Of a stretch of DNA of 12,615 bases, positions 1-6,373 are shown one piece after another. Under the pieces are notes generated by a model. The model did no database searches, was not told the origin of the DNA, and saw only the letters and a program-made list of their open reading frames with translations. The position numbers and the translations under genes are program-made. Positions within the stretch are counted from its first letter, which is position 1, and every line of letters begins with the position of its first letter. Origin of the DNA: Acidobacteriota bacterium (lineage in GTDB: Bacteria > Actinomycetota > Acidimicrobiia > Spongiisociales > UBA5794); contig JACZST010000028.1 in NCBI GenBank assembly GCA_022574065.1, positions 1 through 12,615 of the forward strand. Reading direction: 5' to 3'.

Positions 1-650
1 GCGAGATGGGCGGCGACCGAGACCACCCCGACACCACCGGCGCGCACGATTTTCAGAGTCAGCGCATCCGACCCGGAGTAGACGGCAAACCCTTCGGGCA
101 AGGCGTCGATCTGGGCCAACGTCCAGTCGATGTCGTCGACGGCATCCTTGACTGCGACGATCTGCGGATGGGCGGCCAGCCGGATCAACGTGTCGACCTC
201 GATGAGCCGGCAGGTTCGCCCCGGGATGTTGTACACCATCATCGGCAGATCGGTCGCATCGGCAATGGCCATCATGTGGCGGGCGATGCCCTCCTGAGGG
301 GGCTTCGAGTAATAGGGGGTCACGGCCATCACCGCATCACAGCCCACCTCGGCAGCTCGCTCGGACAGCTCGATCGATTCGCGGGTGTCGTAGGTTCCGG
401 TGCCGGCGACGACCGTGCTGCGGTTACCGACGGCATCAACCGCGGCCTTGAACAGTGCGACCTTCTCGACATTGTTCAGCGTCGGCGATTCGCCCGTTGT
501 CCCACACACGACGACGCCGTCCGACCCGTGCGCCGTCAAGTGCTGGGTGAGCCGGGTGAAGGTTCCGAAGTCCACCGAGCCGTCATCGTGAAAGGGCGTG
601 ATGACGGCGGTGAGGACCGCACCGAAGGGTGCTTCTGGTCGGTGCTCCAT
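1..650 (-). CDS. dapA: 4-hydroxy-tetrahydrodipicolinate synthase, C-terminus beyond window
   Basis: DapA condenses pyruvate with aspartate-semialdehyde in the cytoplasm, the first committed step of diaminopimelate/lysine synthesis. The first 216 codons are present, out of about 290-300 for the family; the C-terminus lies off the left edge. Visible family motifs are the GTTGES loop (residues 50-55, with the Thr pair of the proton relay), the catalytic Tyr140 in YNIPGRT, and the Schiff-base Lys168 in VAVKDA. The ATG at 650 is chosen because the reading frame N-terminal to GAVLTAVITPF is of normal length and a TANNNT hexamer lies 7 nt before it. There is no Shine-Dalgarno, so a leaderless mRNA is inferred. 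It diverges from the thioredoxin-TPR gene across only 42 bp. Its functional partner dapB lies nearby on the same strand, but the inverted thioredoxin gene separates them, so they cannot share a simple transcript. Identification is very secure. Confidence 0.96.
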   Translation of the reverse strand, partial: MEHRPEAPFGAVLTAVITPFHDDGSVDFGTFTRLTQHLTAHGSDGVVVCGTTGESPTLNNVEKVALFKAAVDAVGNRSTVVAGTGTYDTRESIELSERAAEVGCDAVMAVTPYYSKPPQEGIARHMMAIADATDLPMMVYNIPGRTCRLIEVDTLIRLAAHPQIVAVKDAVDDIDWTLAQIDALPEGFAVYSGSDALTLKIVRAGGVGVVSVAAHL

Positions 651-657
651 GGCGGCG

Positions 658-663
658 ACGGTA
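658..663 (-). promoter_or_regulatory. -10 hexamer for leaderless dapA
   Basis: On the minus strand TACCGT (TANNNT) is followed by exactly 7 nt and then the dapA ATG. No Shine-Dalgarno is visible in the gap. No good -35 is seen. The site lies inside the 42-bp divergent gap, and its expected -35 position overlaps the -10 of the opposite gene. Inferred from position and from recurrence of the same layout elsewhere in the window. Confidence 0.5.
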
Positions 664-679
664 GCAGGGAGGGTCGCGG

Positions 680-685
680 TAACCT
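680..685 (+). promoter_or_regulatory. -10 hexamer for leaderless cnoX-like gene
   Basis: TAACCT is followed by 7 nt and the ATG at 693. The only purine-rich stretch (around 667-673) is too far from the start to act as a Shine-Dalgarno, so transcription probably begins at or next to the start codon. No convincing -35 is visible. Confidence 0.5.
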
Positions 686-692
686 CGCTTCC

Positions 693-1535
693 ATGGGCAC
701 GAGCGAGTTCATCAAGGACGTCAACGCCGACGCCTTCCCCCAGGAAGTTCTGCAGCAGAGCCGGGAGGTTCCTGTTGTTGTCGACTTCTGGGCGGAGTGG
801 TGCCAGCCGTGCAAGATCCTCAGTCCTGCGCTGGAGCGCGTCACCGAGGAGGCGGAAGGAGCGTTCGAGCTGGTCAAGGTCGACGTCGACGCCAATCAAG
901 CACTGGCTAAGCAATACGGCGTGCAAGGAATCCCCACCGTCATCGCATTTCGCGAAGGTGAAGAGGTCAGCCGGTTCACCGGTGCCCTCCCCGAATCGGC
1001 CCTCGTCGAGTGGGTGGCTGGGATCATGCCGGACGAGCTCGATCTCATGGTTGACCAGGCCATGACCGCCCGGCTGGAAGGCGACGACGCCACGGCCGAG
1101 CACATCCTGCGCCAGATTCTCGATGGCCACCCCGACCATGCACAGGCGGGGACGACGTTGGCGGCGATGCTCATCGACCGGGGCGATACCGACGAAGCGC
1201 TGATCGCGCTTGGCAAGCTCGGCCCCGAGTCCGAGGTGGCCCGCCTACAGGCGGCCGCCAGGGTGCGGGCGGCCGCCGGAGACGACGTCGCCGCCCTCGA
1301 AAGCAGGGTCGACACCGATCCCGACAACGGCCGGGCTCGCCTCGAGCTGGCGCGAGCACTCGCCGCCAAGGCCGAGTACGAGCCCGCCCTGGACCATCTG
1401 CTCATCGTGGTGCGGAGCAAGGGCGAGCACAAGGAAGAGGCGCGGGTCGCCATGGTCGACATCTTCGAGATCCTCGGCGACGAGCACCCGCTGACCCTCC
1501 CCTACCGGCGTCAGTTGGCAACTGCGTTGAACTGA
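693..1535 (+). CDS. Thioredoxin-TPR protein, CnoX (YbbN) type
   Basis: A 280-residue protein with an N-terminal thioredoxin fold (about residues 5-110) and a C-terminal helical TPR-like region (about 115-280). The thioredoxin part has the active-site motif WCQPC (Cys37, Cys40) and a cis-proline in GIPT (Pro81). This order and length match E. coli CnoX/YbbN (about 284 residues), a chaperedoxin that holds unfolding or oxidised proteins and passes them to GroEL or DnaK. E. coli CnoX lacks the full CxxC, whereas this one keeps it, so it may also act as a thiol oxidoreductase (inference). The open frame extends far upstream, but that part is antisense to dapA; the ATG at 693 starts the real domain and has its own -10-like site. 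It diverges from dapA, converges on dapB, and ends at a likely hairpin terminator. The alternative is a generic tetratricopeptide thioredoxin. Confidence 0.88.
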   Translation: MGTSEFIKDVNADAFPQEVLQQSREVPVVVDFWAEWCQPCKILSPALERVTEEAEGAFELVKVDVDANQALAKQYGVQGIPTVIAFREGEEVSRFTGALPESALVEWVAGIMPDELDLMVDQAMTARLEGDDATAEHILRQILDGHPDHAQAGTTLAAMLIDRGDTDEALIALGKLGPESEVARLQAAARVRAAAGDDVAALESRVDTDPDNGRARLELARALAAKAEYEPALDHLLIVVRSKGEHKEEARVAMVDIFEILGDEHPLTLPYRRQLATALN

Positions 1536-1630
1536 GTTTGCAAGTCGCAAGTCGCAGTCCCGAATTCAGAGTTCCCAGTTCGAACGCAATACGTAATGCG
1601 TTTTTCCCCGAGGCCAGTTGCCAGCTACGA
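1533..1630. repeat. Degenerate 7-bp tandem repeat array filling a convergent gap
   Basis: From the cnoX stop codon to the dapB stop the sequence reads in 7-bp steps. Units in order are TGAGTTT, GCAAGTC, GCAAGTC, GCAGTCC, CGAATTC, AGAGTTC, CCAGTTC, then GAACGCA, ATACGTA, ATGCGTT, and after a T/C run GAGGCCA, GTTGCCA, GCTACGA. One pair is exact (1540-1553); the others keep a shared core with substitutions. Related heptads occur at 4757-4784 and 6957-6998. The form resembles the short tandemly repeated heptamers (STRR) known from filamentous cyanobacteria, but no relationship is claimed. Confidence 0.6.
1583..1605 (+). terminator. Hairpin terminator after the thioredoxin-TPR gene
   Basis: The 6-bp arms AACGCA and TGCGTT flank an 8-nt loop and run into five Ts (1601-1605), 48 bp after the stop codon. 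The T-run is on the plus strand, so it serves the thioredoxin gene; on the minus strand no comparable T-run follows for dapB. The hairpin is built from three consecutive heptad units of the surrounding array. Confidence 0.55.
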
Positions 1631-1632
1631 AT

Positions 1633-2397
1633 TCATACGTCGAAATCCAACACGGCCTCCAGGCCGACGGTGACCGGGTGGTCGAGTCCGGCGACGCCGC
1701 GTATCGCGGCAAGAACGCCAGGGATGAATGCGGTGCGGTCGGTGGTGGTGTGCCGGATGGTGATCGTTTCGCCGGTACCCCCAAGAATGACGATCTGGTC
1801 GGCGACGATACCAGGCAGCCGAATCGCGTGGACCGGCACCCCGGAGACATCGGCCCCCCGGGCTCCGGCGACGAGTTCGGCTGAATCCGTGTGTCGGTGC
1901 TGTGTGGCCGCCGCTGCGATGCGTTCGGCGGTTGCGATGGCCGTTCCGGACGGTGCGTCGGCCTTGCGATCGTGATGCAGCTCGATCACCTCCGCGGCGG
2001 CAAAGTGCGGGGCGGCGATCTCAGCGAGTTGCATGGTCACCACTGCCCCGATGGAGAAGTTGGGAACGATGAGGCAGTTCGGAGGCCCGCTCCCCCATCG
2101 CTCGGTCACCTGGGCGATCCGGTCGGCATCGAACCCCGAGGTACCGACCACGGTGTGCAACCCAAGTCTCTGCCAGACGTCGAGATTGCCAACGACGACG
2201 TCGGGCAGGGTGAACTCGACGACAATATCGGCATCGGCCATGATCTGTCGCGATCCCTCGACGGTGGCGCCGGCGATTGTGGAGCCCGCATGCTTCGGGT
2301 CGAACAGCGGACCAAGGTCGAGGTCGTCGGTTGCCTCGATGGTCTCGGCGACCAGGGTGCCCATCCGTCCGGCGGCGCCAGAGACCCCTACGATCAC
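1633..2397 (-). CDS. dapB: 4-hydroxy-tetrahydrodipicolinate reductase
   Basis: DapB reduces the DapA product with NAD(P)H in the lysine/diaminopimelate pathway. The 254-residue length is normal for actinobacterial DapB. Family marks are the N-terminal dinucleotide-binding loop GAAGRMG (residues 7-13), the VPNFSIG segment, and the active-site region HHDRKADAPSGTA starting at residue 141, with the His141/His142 pair and catalytic Lys145. The start is a GTG at 2397 that overlaps the upstream peptidase stop (GTGA, 4 nt), which implies translational coupling and one transcript with the M16 peptidase. The dapB and M16-peptidase neighbourhood is common in Actinobacteria. It ends convergently against the thioredoxin-TPR gene across a heptad-repeat spacer. 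Confidence 0.96.
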   Translation of the reverse strand: MIVGVSGAAGRMGTLVAETIEATDDLDLGPLFDPKHAGSTIAGATVEGSRQIMADADIVVEFTLPDVVVGNLDVWQRLGLHTVVGTSGFDADRIAQVTERWGSGPPNCLIVPNFSIGAVVTMQLAEIAAPHFAAAEVIELHHDRKADAPSGTAIATAERIAAAATQHRHTDSAELVAGARGADVSGVPVHAIRLPGIVADQIVILGGTGETITIRHTTTDRTAFIPGVLAAIRGVAGLDHPVTVGLEAVLDFDV

Positions 2398-3644
2398 TGG
2401 ACGAACTCGTTGAGATCCTCGACATCGAACGGACCGGTGGCGCCGAGCACATACGGTCCTCCGTACGCAGCACCGGCCGCCTCGACCACATCATCGAGGG
2501 TGACCGCATCGACCCTGGCGACGATCTCGTCGACGGAGAGATGCTCGAGACCGGTGATCTCGTTGCGACCGAGCCGGTTCATCCGGCTATCTGCATCTTC
2601 AAGAGAGATTGCAAGCGAGCCCTGCACGTTTCCCCGCGCCCGCGCCAGCTCATCCTCGGTGATGCCGCTGTCCATCATTTTGTCGAGCTCCCCGCGCACG
2701 AGTTTCAGCACTTCGGCGGTCTGATCCGGCGTCGTGCCGACGTACACCGCATTGGACCCGCTGTCGGCAAATGGGCTCCGGAATGAGTGAACCGCATAGG
2801 CGAGGCCGCGATTTTCGCGGATCTCTCGAAACAGACGGCTCGACATCCCTCCGCCAAGGACATGGTCGGCGACGATGAGAGCGAATCGCCGCTCGTCGTC
2901 GCGCTTGAGGCCGGGACCGCCAAACACCAGGTGTGCCTGTTCGGTGTCGCGCCGCACCACGCCGATGCCCGACTCGTATTCCGGCGTGGTGAGCGGCCGG
3001 TCGATCGCTTCTCCCTCCCATGTGTCCCAGTGTTTCTCGACGAGGGCAACCAGGTCGTCATGGTCGACACGCCCGGCGACAGCAATCACACACGAGCGCG
3101 GCGTGTAGCGCCTTGCCCAGTAACCACTCACGGTGTCGCGGGTCATCTCGGTTATGGAATCCTTTGTCCCGAGAATGGGCGGCGCCAACGGGTGCGATCC
3201 CCACAACGTCTCAACGAACTGCTCGTGCGCCACGTCGGGGGGATCGTCCTCGTTCATGTTGATCTCTTCGAGCACGACGCCGCGCTCGAGATCGATCTCC
3301 TCTTGGCGGAATGCCGGCCTCTGCACCATCTCGGCGAGGATCTCCATGCCGGTGGGTAGGTCGACATCCCGCATCCGGGCCCAGTAGGCGGTGTATTCCT
3401 TGGAGGTGAAGGCGTTGTGGCGTGCCCCCATGGCGTCGAAGGTTTCGCTGATGCGCTGTGCCGGCCACTCCTCTGATCCTTTGAACAGGAGGTGCTCGAG
3501 GAAGTGGCTGGCTCCCGCTTCGACCGGTGTTTCGTCGCGGCTGCCGGTGTCGACCCACACGCCGACGGAGAGCGATCGAAGCATCGGCATGTCTTGGGAA
3601 ATGATGCGCAGGCCATTGGGAAGGGTGGTGAAGTCGTAATGCAT
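2394..3644 (-). CDS. M16 family zinc peptidase (processing-peptidase-like)
   Basis: A 416-residue single-chain M16B peptidase. The inverted zinc motif HFLEH (His47, Glu50, His51) and the downstream metal-ligand Glu127 in VLEEIN are intact, so the N-terminal half should be catalytic. The C-terminal half (about 215-416) is the inactive partner domain, with the GGMSSRLFREIRENRGLAY segment of the family. Such enzymes cleave short or unfolded peptides in a clam-shell chamber. Bacterial members beside dapB are often annotated as PepR or YmxG-like, and their substrates are mostly unknown. There is no signal peptide, so a cytoplasmic location is likely. The ATG at 3644 follows a TANNNT hexamer by 7 nt without a Shine-Dalgarno. 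It is the first gene of the peptidase-dapB transcript. Confidence 0.93.
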   Translation of the reverse strand: MHYDFTTLPNGLRIISQDMPMLRSLSVGVWVDTGSRDETPVEAGASHFLEHLLFKGSEEWPAQRISETFDAMGARHNAFTSKEYTAYWARMRDVDLPTGMEILAEMVQRPAFRQEEIDLERGVVLEEINMNEDDPPDVAHEQFVETLWGSHPLAPPILGTKDSITEMTRDTVSGYWARRYTPRSCVIAVAGRVDHDDLVALVEKHWDTWEGEAIDRPLTTPEYESGIGVVRRDTEQAHLVFGGPGLKRDDERRFALIVADHVLGGGMSSRLFREIRENRGLAYAVHSFRSPFADSGSNAVYVGTTPDQTAEVLKLVRGELDKMMDSGITEDELARARGNVQGSLAISLEDADSRMNRLGRNEITGLEHLSVDEIVARVDAVTLDDVVEAAGAAYGGPYVLGATGPFDVEDLNEFVQ

Positions 3645-3651
3645 GGCCGCG

Positions 3652-3657
3652 ATGTTA
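3652..3657 (-). promoter_or_regulatory. -10 hexamer for leaderless M16 peptidase-dapB operon
   Basis: On the minus strand TAACAT is followed by 7 nt and the ATG, within the 27-bp gap after the methyltransferase stop. The CTCCC upstream is pyrimidine-rich on this strand, and there is no Shine-Dalgarno near the ATG. The layout is the same as at dapA, the thioredoxin gene and the DinB-fold gene. Confidence 0.55.
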
Positions 3658-3671
3658 GGGAGGTGGGTCGC

Positions 3672-4316
3672 TCAGTAGCGCGGGGGGCCCTGGCTCACCC
3701 CGATGAACAGCGCAACCCGATAGGTCAGCAGCGTCGGCGGCGCCGACCCGATCCCATCGAAATAGAAGTCGAGCAGCCGCCAGGCGTCCGCTGCGGTTTC
3801 GAAGGCAAACACGGTGTCGACGATCTCGATGCCGAAACCGCGCCCTCGCCAAAACCTGGGATCCGCCGAGATGTCGTGCTGCGAAAACGCACAGAACTCG
3901 TCGTCCCCGGCGTTGTCGGCGATCACAATGGTGCCACCCGGCTTCACCGTGCGGTGGAGCTCCTCGAGGCCGGGAGTGGGGTCGAGCGGCCCTCGCGAAA
4001 AGAAGTAGGCCCAGGTGGCGTACGCGGCGTCGAAGGAACCGTCGCGAAACGGAAGCGCTTCGGCATCGGCCTGTACCCAGGTCCGGTGACGGTTGCGGTC
4101 GATCATGGCCCTGGCGGGCTCAACGGCGACGATCCTGCGCCGCGGGGTGGCGAGCCGCTCGGCGGTGAAGCCGTCGCCCGCCCCAATGTCGGCGATCGTC
4201 CCCGCGGGGAGCAACCGGTCGAGCCGCTCGATGACGCGTCCCGGCCGGTCCATGGCAGCGCGCTCGATTGCGAAGAGATCGGGACGATCGACACCGTAGA
4301 ACGGGATGATCGACAT
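3672..4316 (-). CDS. Class I SAM-dependent methyltransferase
   Basis: A 214-residue cytoplasmic methyltransferase of the Methyltransf_11/25 type. Motif I is IADIGAGDG (residues 41-49), and the acidic residue that binds the SAM ribose is Glu66 in VAVEPA. A motif-II-like DAAYATWAY and a motif-III-like VKPGGTIVIAD are present in order. The substrate cannot be read from sequence. The gene begins three bases after the stop of the ArfB-like gene, so the two are probably translated from one message. A link to ribosome rescue is possible only by association; it does not carry the NPPY motif of PrmC release-factor methylases. The C-terminal third (about 135-214) looks lineage-specific. Confidence 0.82.
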   Translation of the reverse strand: MSIIPFYGVDRPDLFAIERAAMDRPGRVIERLDRLLPAGTIADIGAGDGFTAERLATPRRRIVAVEPARAMIDRNRHRTWVQADAEALPFRDGSFDAAYATWAYFFSRGPLDPTPGLEELHRTVKPGGTIVIADNAGDDEFCAFSQHDISADPRFWRGRGFGIEIVDTVFAFETAADAWRLLDFYFDGIGSAPPTLLTYRVALFIGVSQGPPRY

Positions 4317-4319
4317 CGC

Positions 4320-4736
4320 TCAGTCTTCTACACGGGGCGGTCTGCGGAGAGACTTCTGCTGGGAACGCGCCCGTTTGGCGTCGAGCCTCCGCTGCTTCAC
4401 CGACCGGCTTGGGCGCGTCTGTTTGCGCTGAGGGGGATCAGGCGCCAAGACGGCGACAAGCCGGTCGCGGAGCCGGCGTCTGGCGATCTGTCGATTCCTC
4501 CACTGTGAGCGGGACTCGTCGACGGTGACCGCGACCACGGGCTCCGGCAGCCGATCGACCACAAGCCGGCGGGTCGCCTCGTCGAAGGCAGCGGAGGCCG
4601 CGACATCGAAGCGAAGCACGACCTTGGTAGACGCCCGATTCGCGTGCTGTCCGCCTGGCCCTCCGCTGGGGAGAAACGTCCACTCCAGTTCGGCGGCGGG
4701 GATCGTGACCTCGTCCGAGACGCGAAGATCGTCCAT
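4320..4736 (-). CDS. arfB: ArfB/YaeJ-type peptidyl-tRNA hydrolase (ribosome rescue)
   Basis: A 138-residue protein with the release-factor catalytic GGQ motif at residues 28-30 within SGGPGGQHANR. It lacks the codon-recognition domain of RF1/RF2. The C-terminal 40 residues are strongly basic (many Arg/Lys), like the tail that ArfB inserts into the empty mRNA channel of stalled ribosomes. Length and organisation match ArfB (about 140 residues), so it likely frees nascent peptides from non-stop ribosomes. The ATG at 4736 gives the usual short N-terminus before the GGQ domain. A TANNNT hexamer lies 5 nt upstream and no Shine-Dalgarno is seen. It leads a two-gene unit with the methyltransferase and diverges from the AMP nucleosidase gene. 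Confidence 0.9.
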   Translation of the reverse strand: MDDLRVSDEVTIPAAELEWTFLPSGGPGGQHANRASTKVVLRFDVAASAAFDEATRRLVVDRLPEPVVAVTVDESRSQWRNRQIARRRLRDRLVAVLAPDPPQRKQTRPSRSVKQRRLDAKRARSQQKSLRRPPRVED

Positions 4737-4741
4737 ACCAA

Positions 4742-4747
4742 ACAGTA
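4742..4747 (-). promoter_or_regulatory. Possible -10 hexamer for arfB
   Basis: On the minus strand TACTGT lies 5 nt before the ATG. The spacing is one or two bases shorter than at the other leaderless candidates, so this is the weaker example. Confidence 0.3.
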
Positions 4748-4756
4748 TGCAGGGCC

Positions 4757-4784
4757 GTAATCCGTATTACGTACACCGTATGAC
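4757..4784. repeat. Four-unit heptad repeat in the arfB/AMP nucleosidase gap
   Basis: Four contiguous 7-bp units, GTAATCC, GTATTAC, GTACACC and GTATGAC, share GTA at positions 1-3 and C at position 7. Read on the minus strand they contain GTACGTAATACG, which closely matches ATACGTAATGCG in the cnoX/dapB array, so the two loci appear to carry the same repeat family. The array lies in the 133-bp divergent promoter region. Confidence 0.6.
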
Positions 4785-4785
4785 G

Positions 4786-4797
4786 GACCCATGGGTC
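4786..4797. promoter_or_regulatory. Perfect 12-bp palindrome in divergent promoter region
   Basis: GACCCATGGGTC is an exact inverted repeat with no spacer, lying between arfB and the AMP nucleosidase gene and directly after the heptad array. It could be an operator for a dimeric regulator. It is short enough to arise by chance, so confidence is low. Confidence 0.25.
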
Positions 4798-4854
4798 TAC
4801 ACACTCAACGCACACAGCTATGACGCTGCATGCTGCTGCTTTGGGCTACCAGCC

Positions 4855-4860
4855 TAAAGT
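4855..4860 (+). promoter_or_regulatory. -10 hexamer for AMP nucleosidase gene
   Basis: TAAAGT is followed by 9 nt and the ATG at 4870. Transcription would begin within about 2-3 nt of the start codon. There is no Shine-Dalgarno and no clear -35. Confidence 0.4.
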
Positions 4861-4869
4861 CGCAGCGCA

Positions 4870-5640
4870 ATGGAAAAACTGGACATAGCCCGAGATTGGC
4901 TTCCGCGTTACACGGGAATGCCCCTCGAGGATTTCGGAGCTCACATCTTGCTGACGAACTTTGCCGACTACGTCGGACGATTCGCCGACCGGTTTGAGTG
5001 TGAGGTCACCGGTAGTGGGCTCCCGATGCAATCTGCGACGAGCGACGACGGAATCTCGATCATCAACTTCGGCATCGGCACCGCGAACGCGGCGACTGTT
5101 ATGGATCTCCTCATCGCGGTCGATCCCAAGAGCGTTCTGTTTCTCGGCAAGTGCGGCGGCCTGAAGCACTCGTCGGAAATCGGACACTTCATTCTCCCGA
5201 TTGCGGCAATTCGGGGTGAGGGGACGTCGGACGAGTACTTCCCGCCGGCGGTTCCGGCCTTGCCTTCGTTCGAGCTCCATAAGGTCGTGTCCGACGAGGT
5301 AAACAAGAGGGACCTCGAATACCGGACGGGCGTCGTCTACACGACGAACCGCCGCGTGTGGGAGCACGATCTGACCTTCTTGGAGAAGATGCGCTCGCTG
5401 ACTGCGATTGCAGTCGACATGGAGACCGCGACGATCTTCATCGTCGGTCACGCCAATGGCATCGCCCGCGGTGCCCTCTTGCTCGTCTCCGATGTTCCGC
5501 TGCGACCAGAGGGCATCAAGACTCAGGAGAGCGACCGCATGGTGACAGCGACGTGGTCTGACATTCACCTCGAGATCGGCATCGATTCGGTGAAACGGAT
5601 CGCAGAAGAGGGGCTCGGGGTCAAGCACTTCAGGTTCTGA
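4870..5640 (+). CDS. AMP nucleosidase, short Bacteroidetes-type form
   Basis: A 256-residue enzyme of the PNP/UDP-phosphorylase fold predicted to hydrolyse AMP to adenine and ribose 5-phosphate, a purine-balance and salvage step in the cytoplasm. Marks are the N-terminal WLPRYTG segment (10-16), GIGTANAATVMD (68-79), FLGKCGG (91-97), the ribose-binding DMETAT motif (183-188) and the catalytic Asp208 in VSDVPL. The whole length reads like AMP nucleosidases of Bacteroidetes from memory, including the VKHFRF-type C-terminus. It lacks the N-terminal regulatory domain of E. coli Amn (484 residues). Base composition looks less GC-rich than the flanking genes. Taken with the flanking accessory genes, transfer from Bacteroidetes is plausible. 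It stands alone, divergent from arfB and convergent with the SRPBCC gene. Confidence 0.92.
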   Translation: MEKLDIARDWLPRYTGMPLEDFGAHILLTNFADYVGRFADRFECEVTGSGLPMQSATSDDGISIINFGIGTANAATVMDLLIAVDPKSVLFLGKCGGLKHSSEIGHFILPIAAIRGEGTSDEYFPPAVPALPSFELHKVVSDEVNKRDLEYRTGVVYTTNRRVWEHDLTFLEKMRSLTAIAVDMETATIFIVGHANGIARGALLLVSDVPLRPEGIKTQESDRMVTATWSDIHLEIGIDSVKRIAEEGLGVKHFRF

Positions 5641-5685
5641 TCCCGACGCACAGGGTCGTATCCGACTCCCTCCCATGTCGGCGTG

Positions 5686-5703
5686 GGCTAACGCGGGTTA
5701 GCC
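5686..5703. terminator. Perfect 7-bp hairpin between convergent genes
   Basis: GGCTAAC and GTTAGCC form an exact 7-bp stem around a GCGG loop, 45 bp after the AMP nucleosidase stop and 31 bp from the SRPBCC stop. The position suits a bidirectional terminator. No T-run follows on either strand, so it is not a standard intrinsic terminator, and a role in 3'-end stability is equally possible. Confidence 0.4.
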
Positions 5704-5734
5704 GTGCGCGGGTGCGACCTTCGCCAAGTGTGCG

Positions 5735-6190
5735 TTAGTCCACTTGAGGGTTGTTCTCGAGCGTCCTCTTGAGGTCTTGGTGGCTCTGAGCCAACTCCTT
5801 CTGAGCCTGCCTGCGTACGACCAACGGCACCAGCAGCTTGCCGATTCCGTGGCCCTCGAAGTCGATGTCGAATGTGAAACGTGTGCGGTCGCCATCCCCG
5901 AGCGGCTCGAAGCTTCCCTTCCCCAACGCACGAACCGGGCCATCGAGCACCCTAAAGGCATAGCTTCGCGGCGAGTCATATTCCGTGTACTCGCTGGTCA
6001 TCGTTTGCTCTCGTTTCCCCATCCGACGCGTCATGACCATTCTGGAGCCCTGCTGCAACGGCCCGCTGCCTTCGGCATGCGCGGACACCACGGCGGCCTG
6101 CCATTCGGTGAAGTGGGACGGGTCGGTCACGTAGGCGAATACCTCTTCGGGTCGCCTGTCGATCTCGACGCTGTGGACGATCGGCGCCAT
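5735..6190 (-). CDS. SRPBCC (START/Bet v1-like) family protein
   Basis: A 151-residue protein of the polyketide-cyclase/dehydrase SRPBCC type, a helix-grip fold with a deep hydrophobic cavity. The opening beta-strand and helix pattern VEIDRRPEEVFAYVTDP (residues 8-24) followed by FTEWQ is diagnostic. The later FDIDFEGHGIG and amphipathic C-terminal helix fit the fold. Ligand and role are unknown; such proteins bind or transport small lipophilic molecules or act in toxin-antitoxin-like or cyclase roles. Unlike most genes here it has a good Shine-Dalgarno (AGGGAGGA, 7-nt spacer) and a leader of about 30 nt. A broken paralogue lies divergently upstream. There is no signal peptide. Confidence 0.85.
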   Translation of the reverse strand: MAPIVHSVEIDRRPEEVFAYVTDPSHFTEWQAAVVSAHAEGSGPLQQGSRMVMTRRMGKREQTMTSEYTEYDSPRSYAFRVLDGPVRALGKGSFEPLGDGDRTRFTFDIDFEGHGIGKLLVPLVVRRQAQKELAQSHQDLKRTLENNPQVD

Positions 6191-6197
6191 GCTGTAG

Positions 6198-6230
6198 TCC
6201 TCCCTCTAGTCGGGCTTTCTGCGAATTCTA
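6198..6230 (-). promoter_or_regulatory. Promoter -10 and strong Shine-Dalgarno of SRPBCC gene
   Basis: On the minus strand a TAGAAT hexamer (6230-6225) is followed by a short leader and AGGGAGGA (6205-6198), 7 nt before the ATG. This gene is therefore set up for leadered translation, in contrast to the leaderless layout of its neighbours. No clear -35 is seen. Confidence 0.5.
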
Positions 6231-6373
6231 ATCAGCCCAGACGAACCTAGCTCGCCCTCCGACTCGTGATTTCGCACTCCATTGGCGGCAGAATCTCAAT
6301 ACGGCGCCCGTCCAGGATCGTCACATGGGCGGCTGTTTCTGGGCGTAGTCTCGGAGCCGGCAAGGCTGGAGCG

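Noticed and set aside
6..692. N-terminal extension of the thioredoxin-TPR frame
   Set aside because: It is antisense to clearly coding dapA and shows no domain; the thioredoxin fold begins right after the ATG at 693.
1533..1630. CRISPR-like array
   Set aside because: Units are 7 bp, contiguous and degenerate, with no spacers.
4846..5676. 276-codon minus-strand open frame
   Set aside because: Exactly antisense to the AMP nucleosidase gene, with no recognisable domain.
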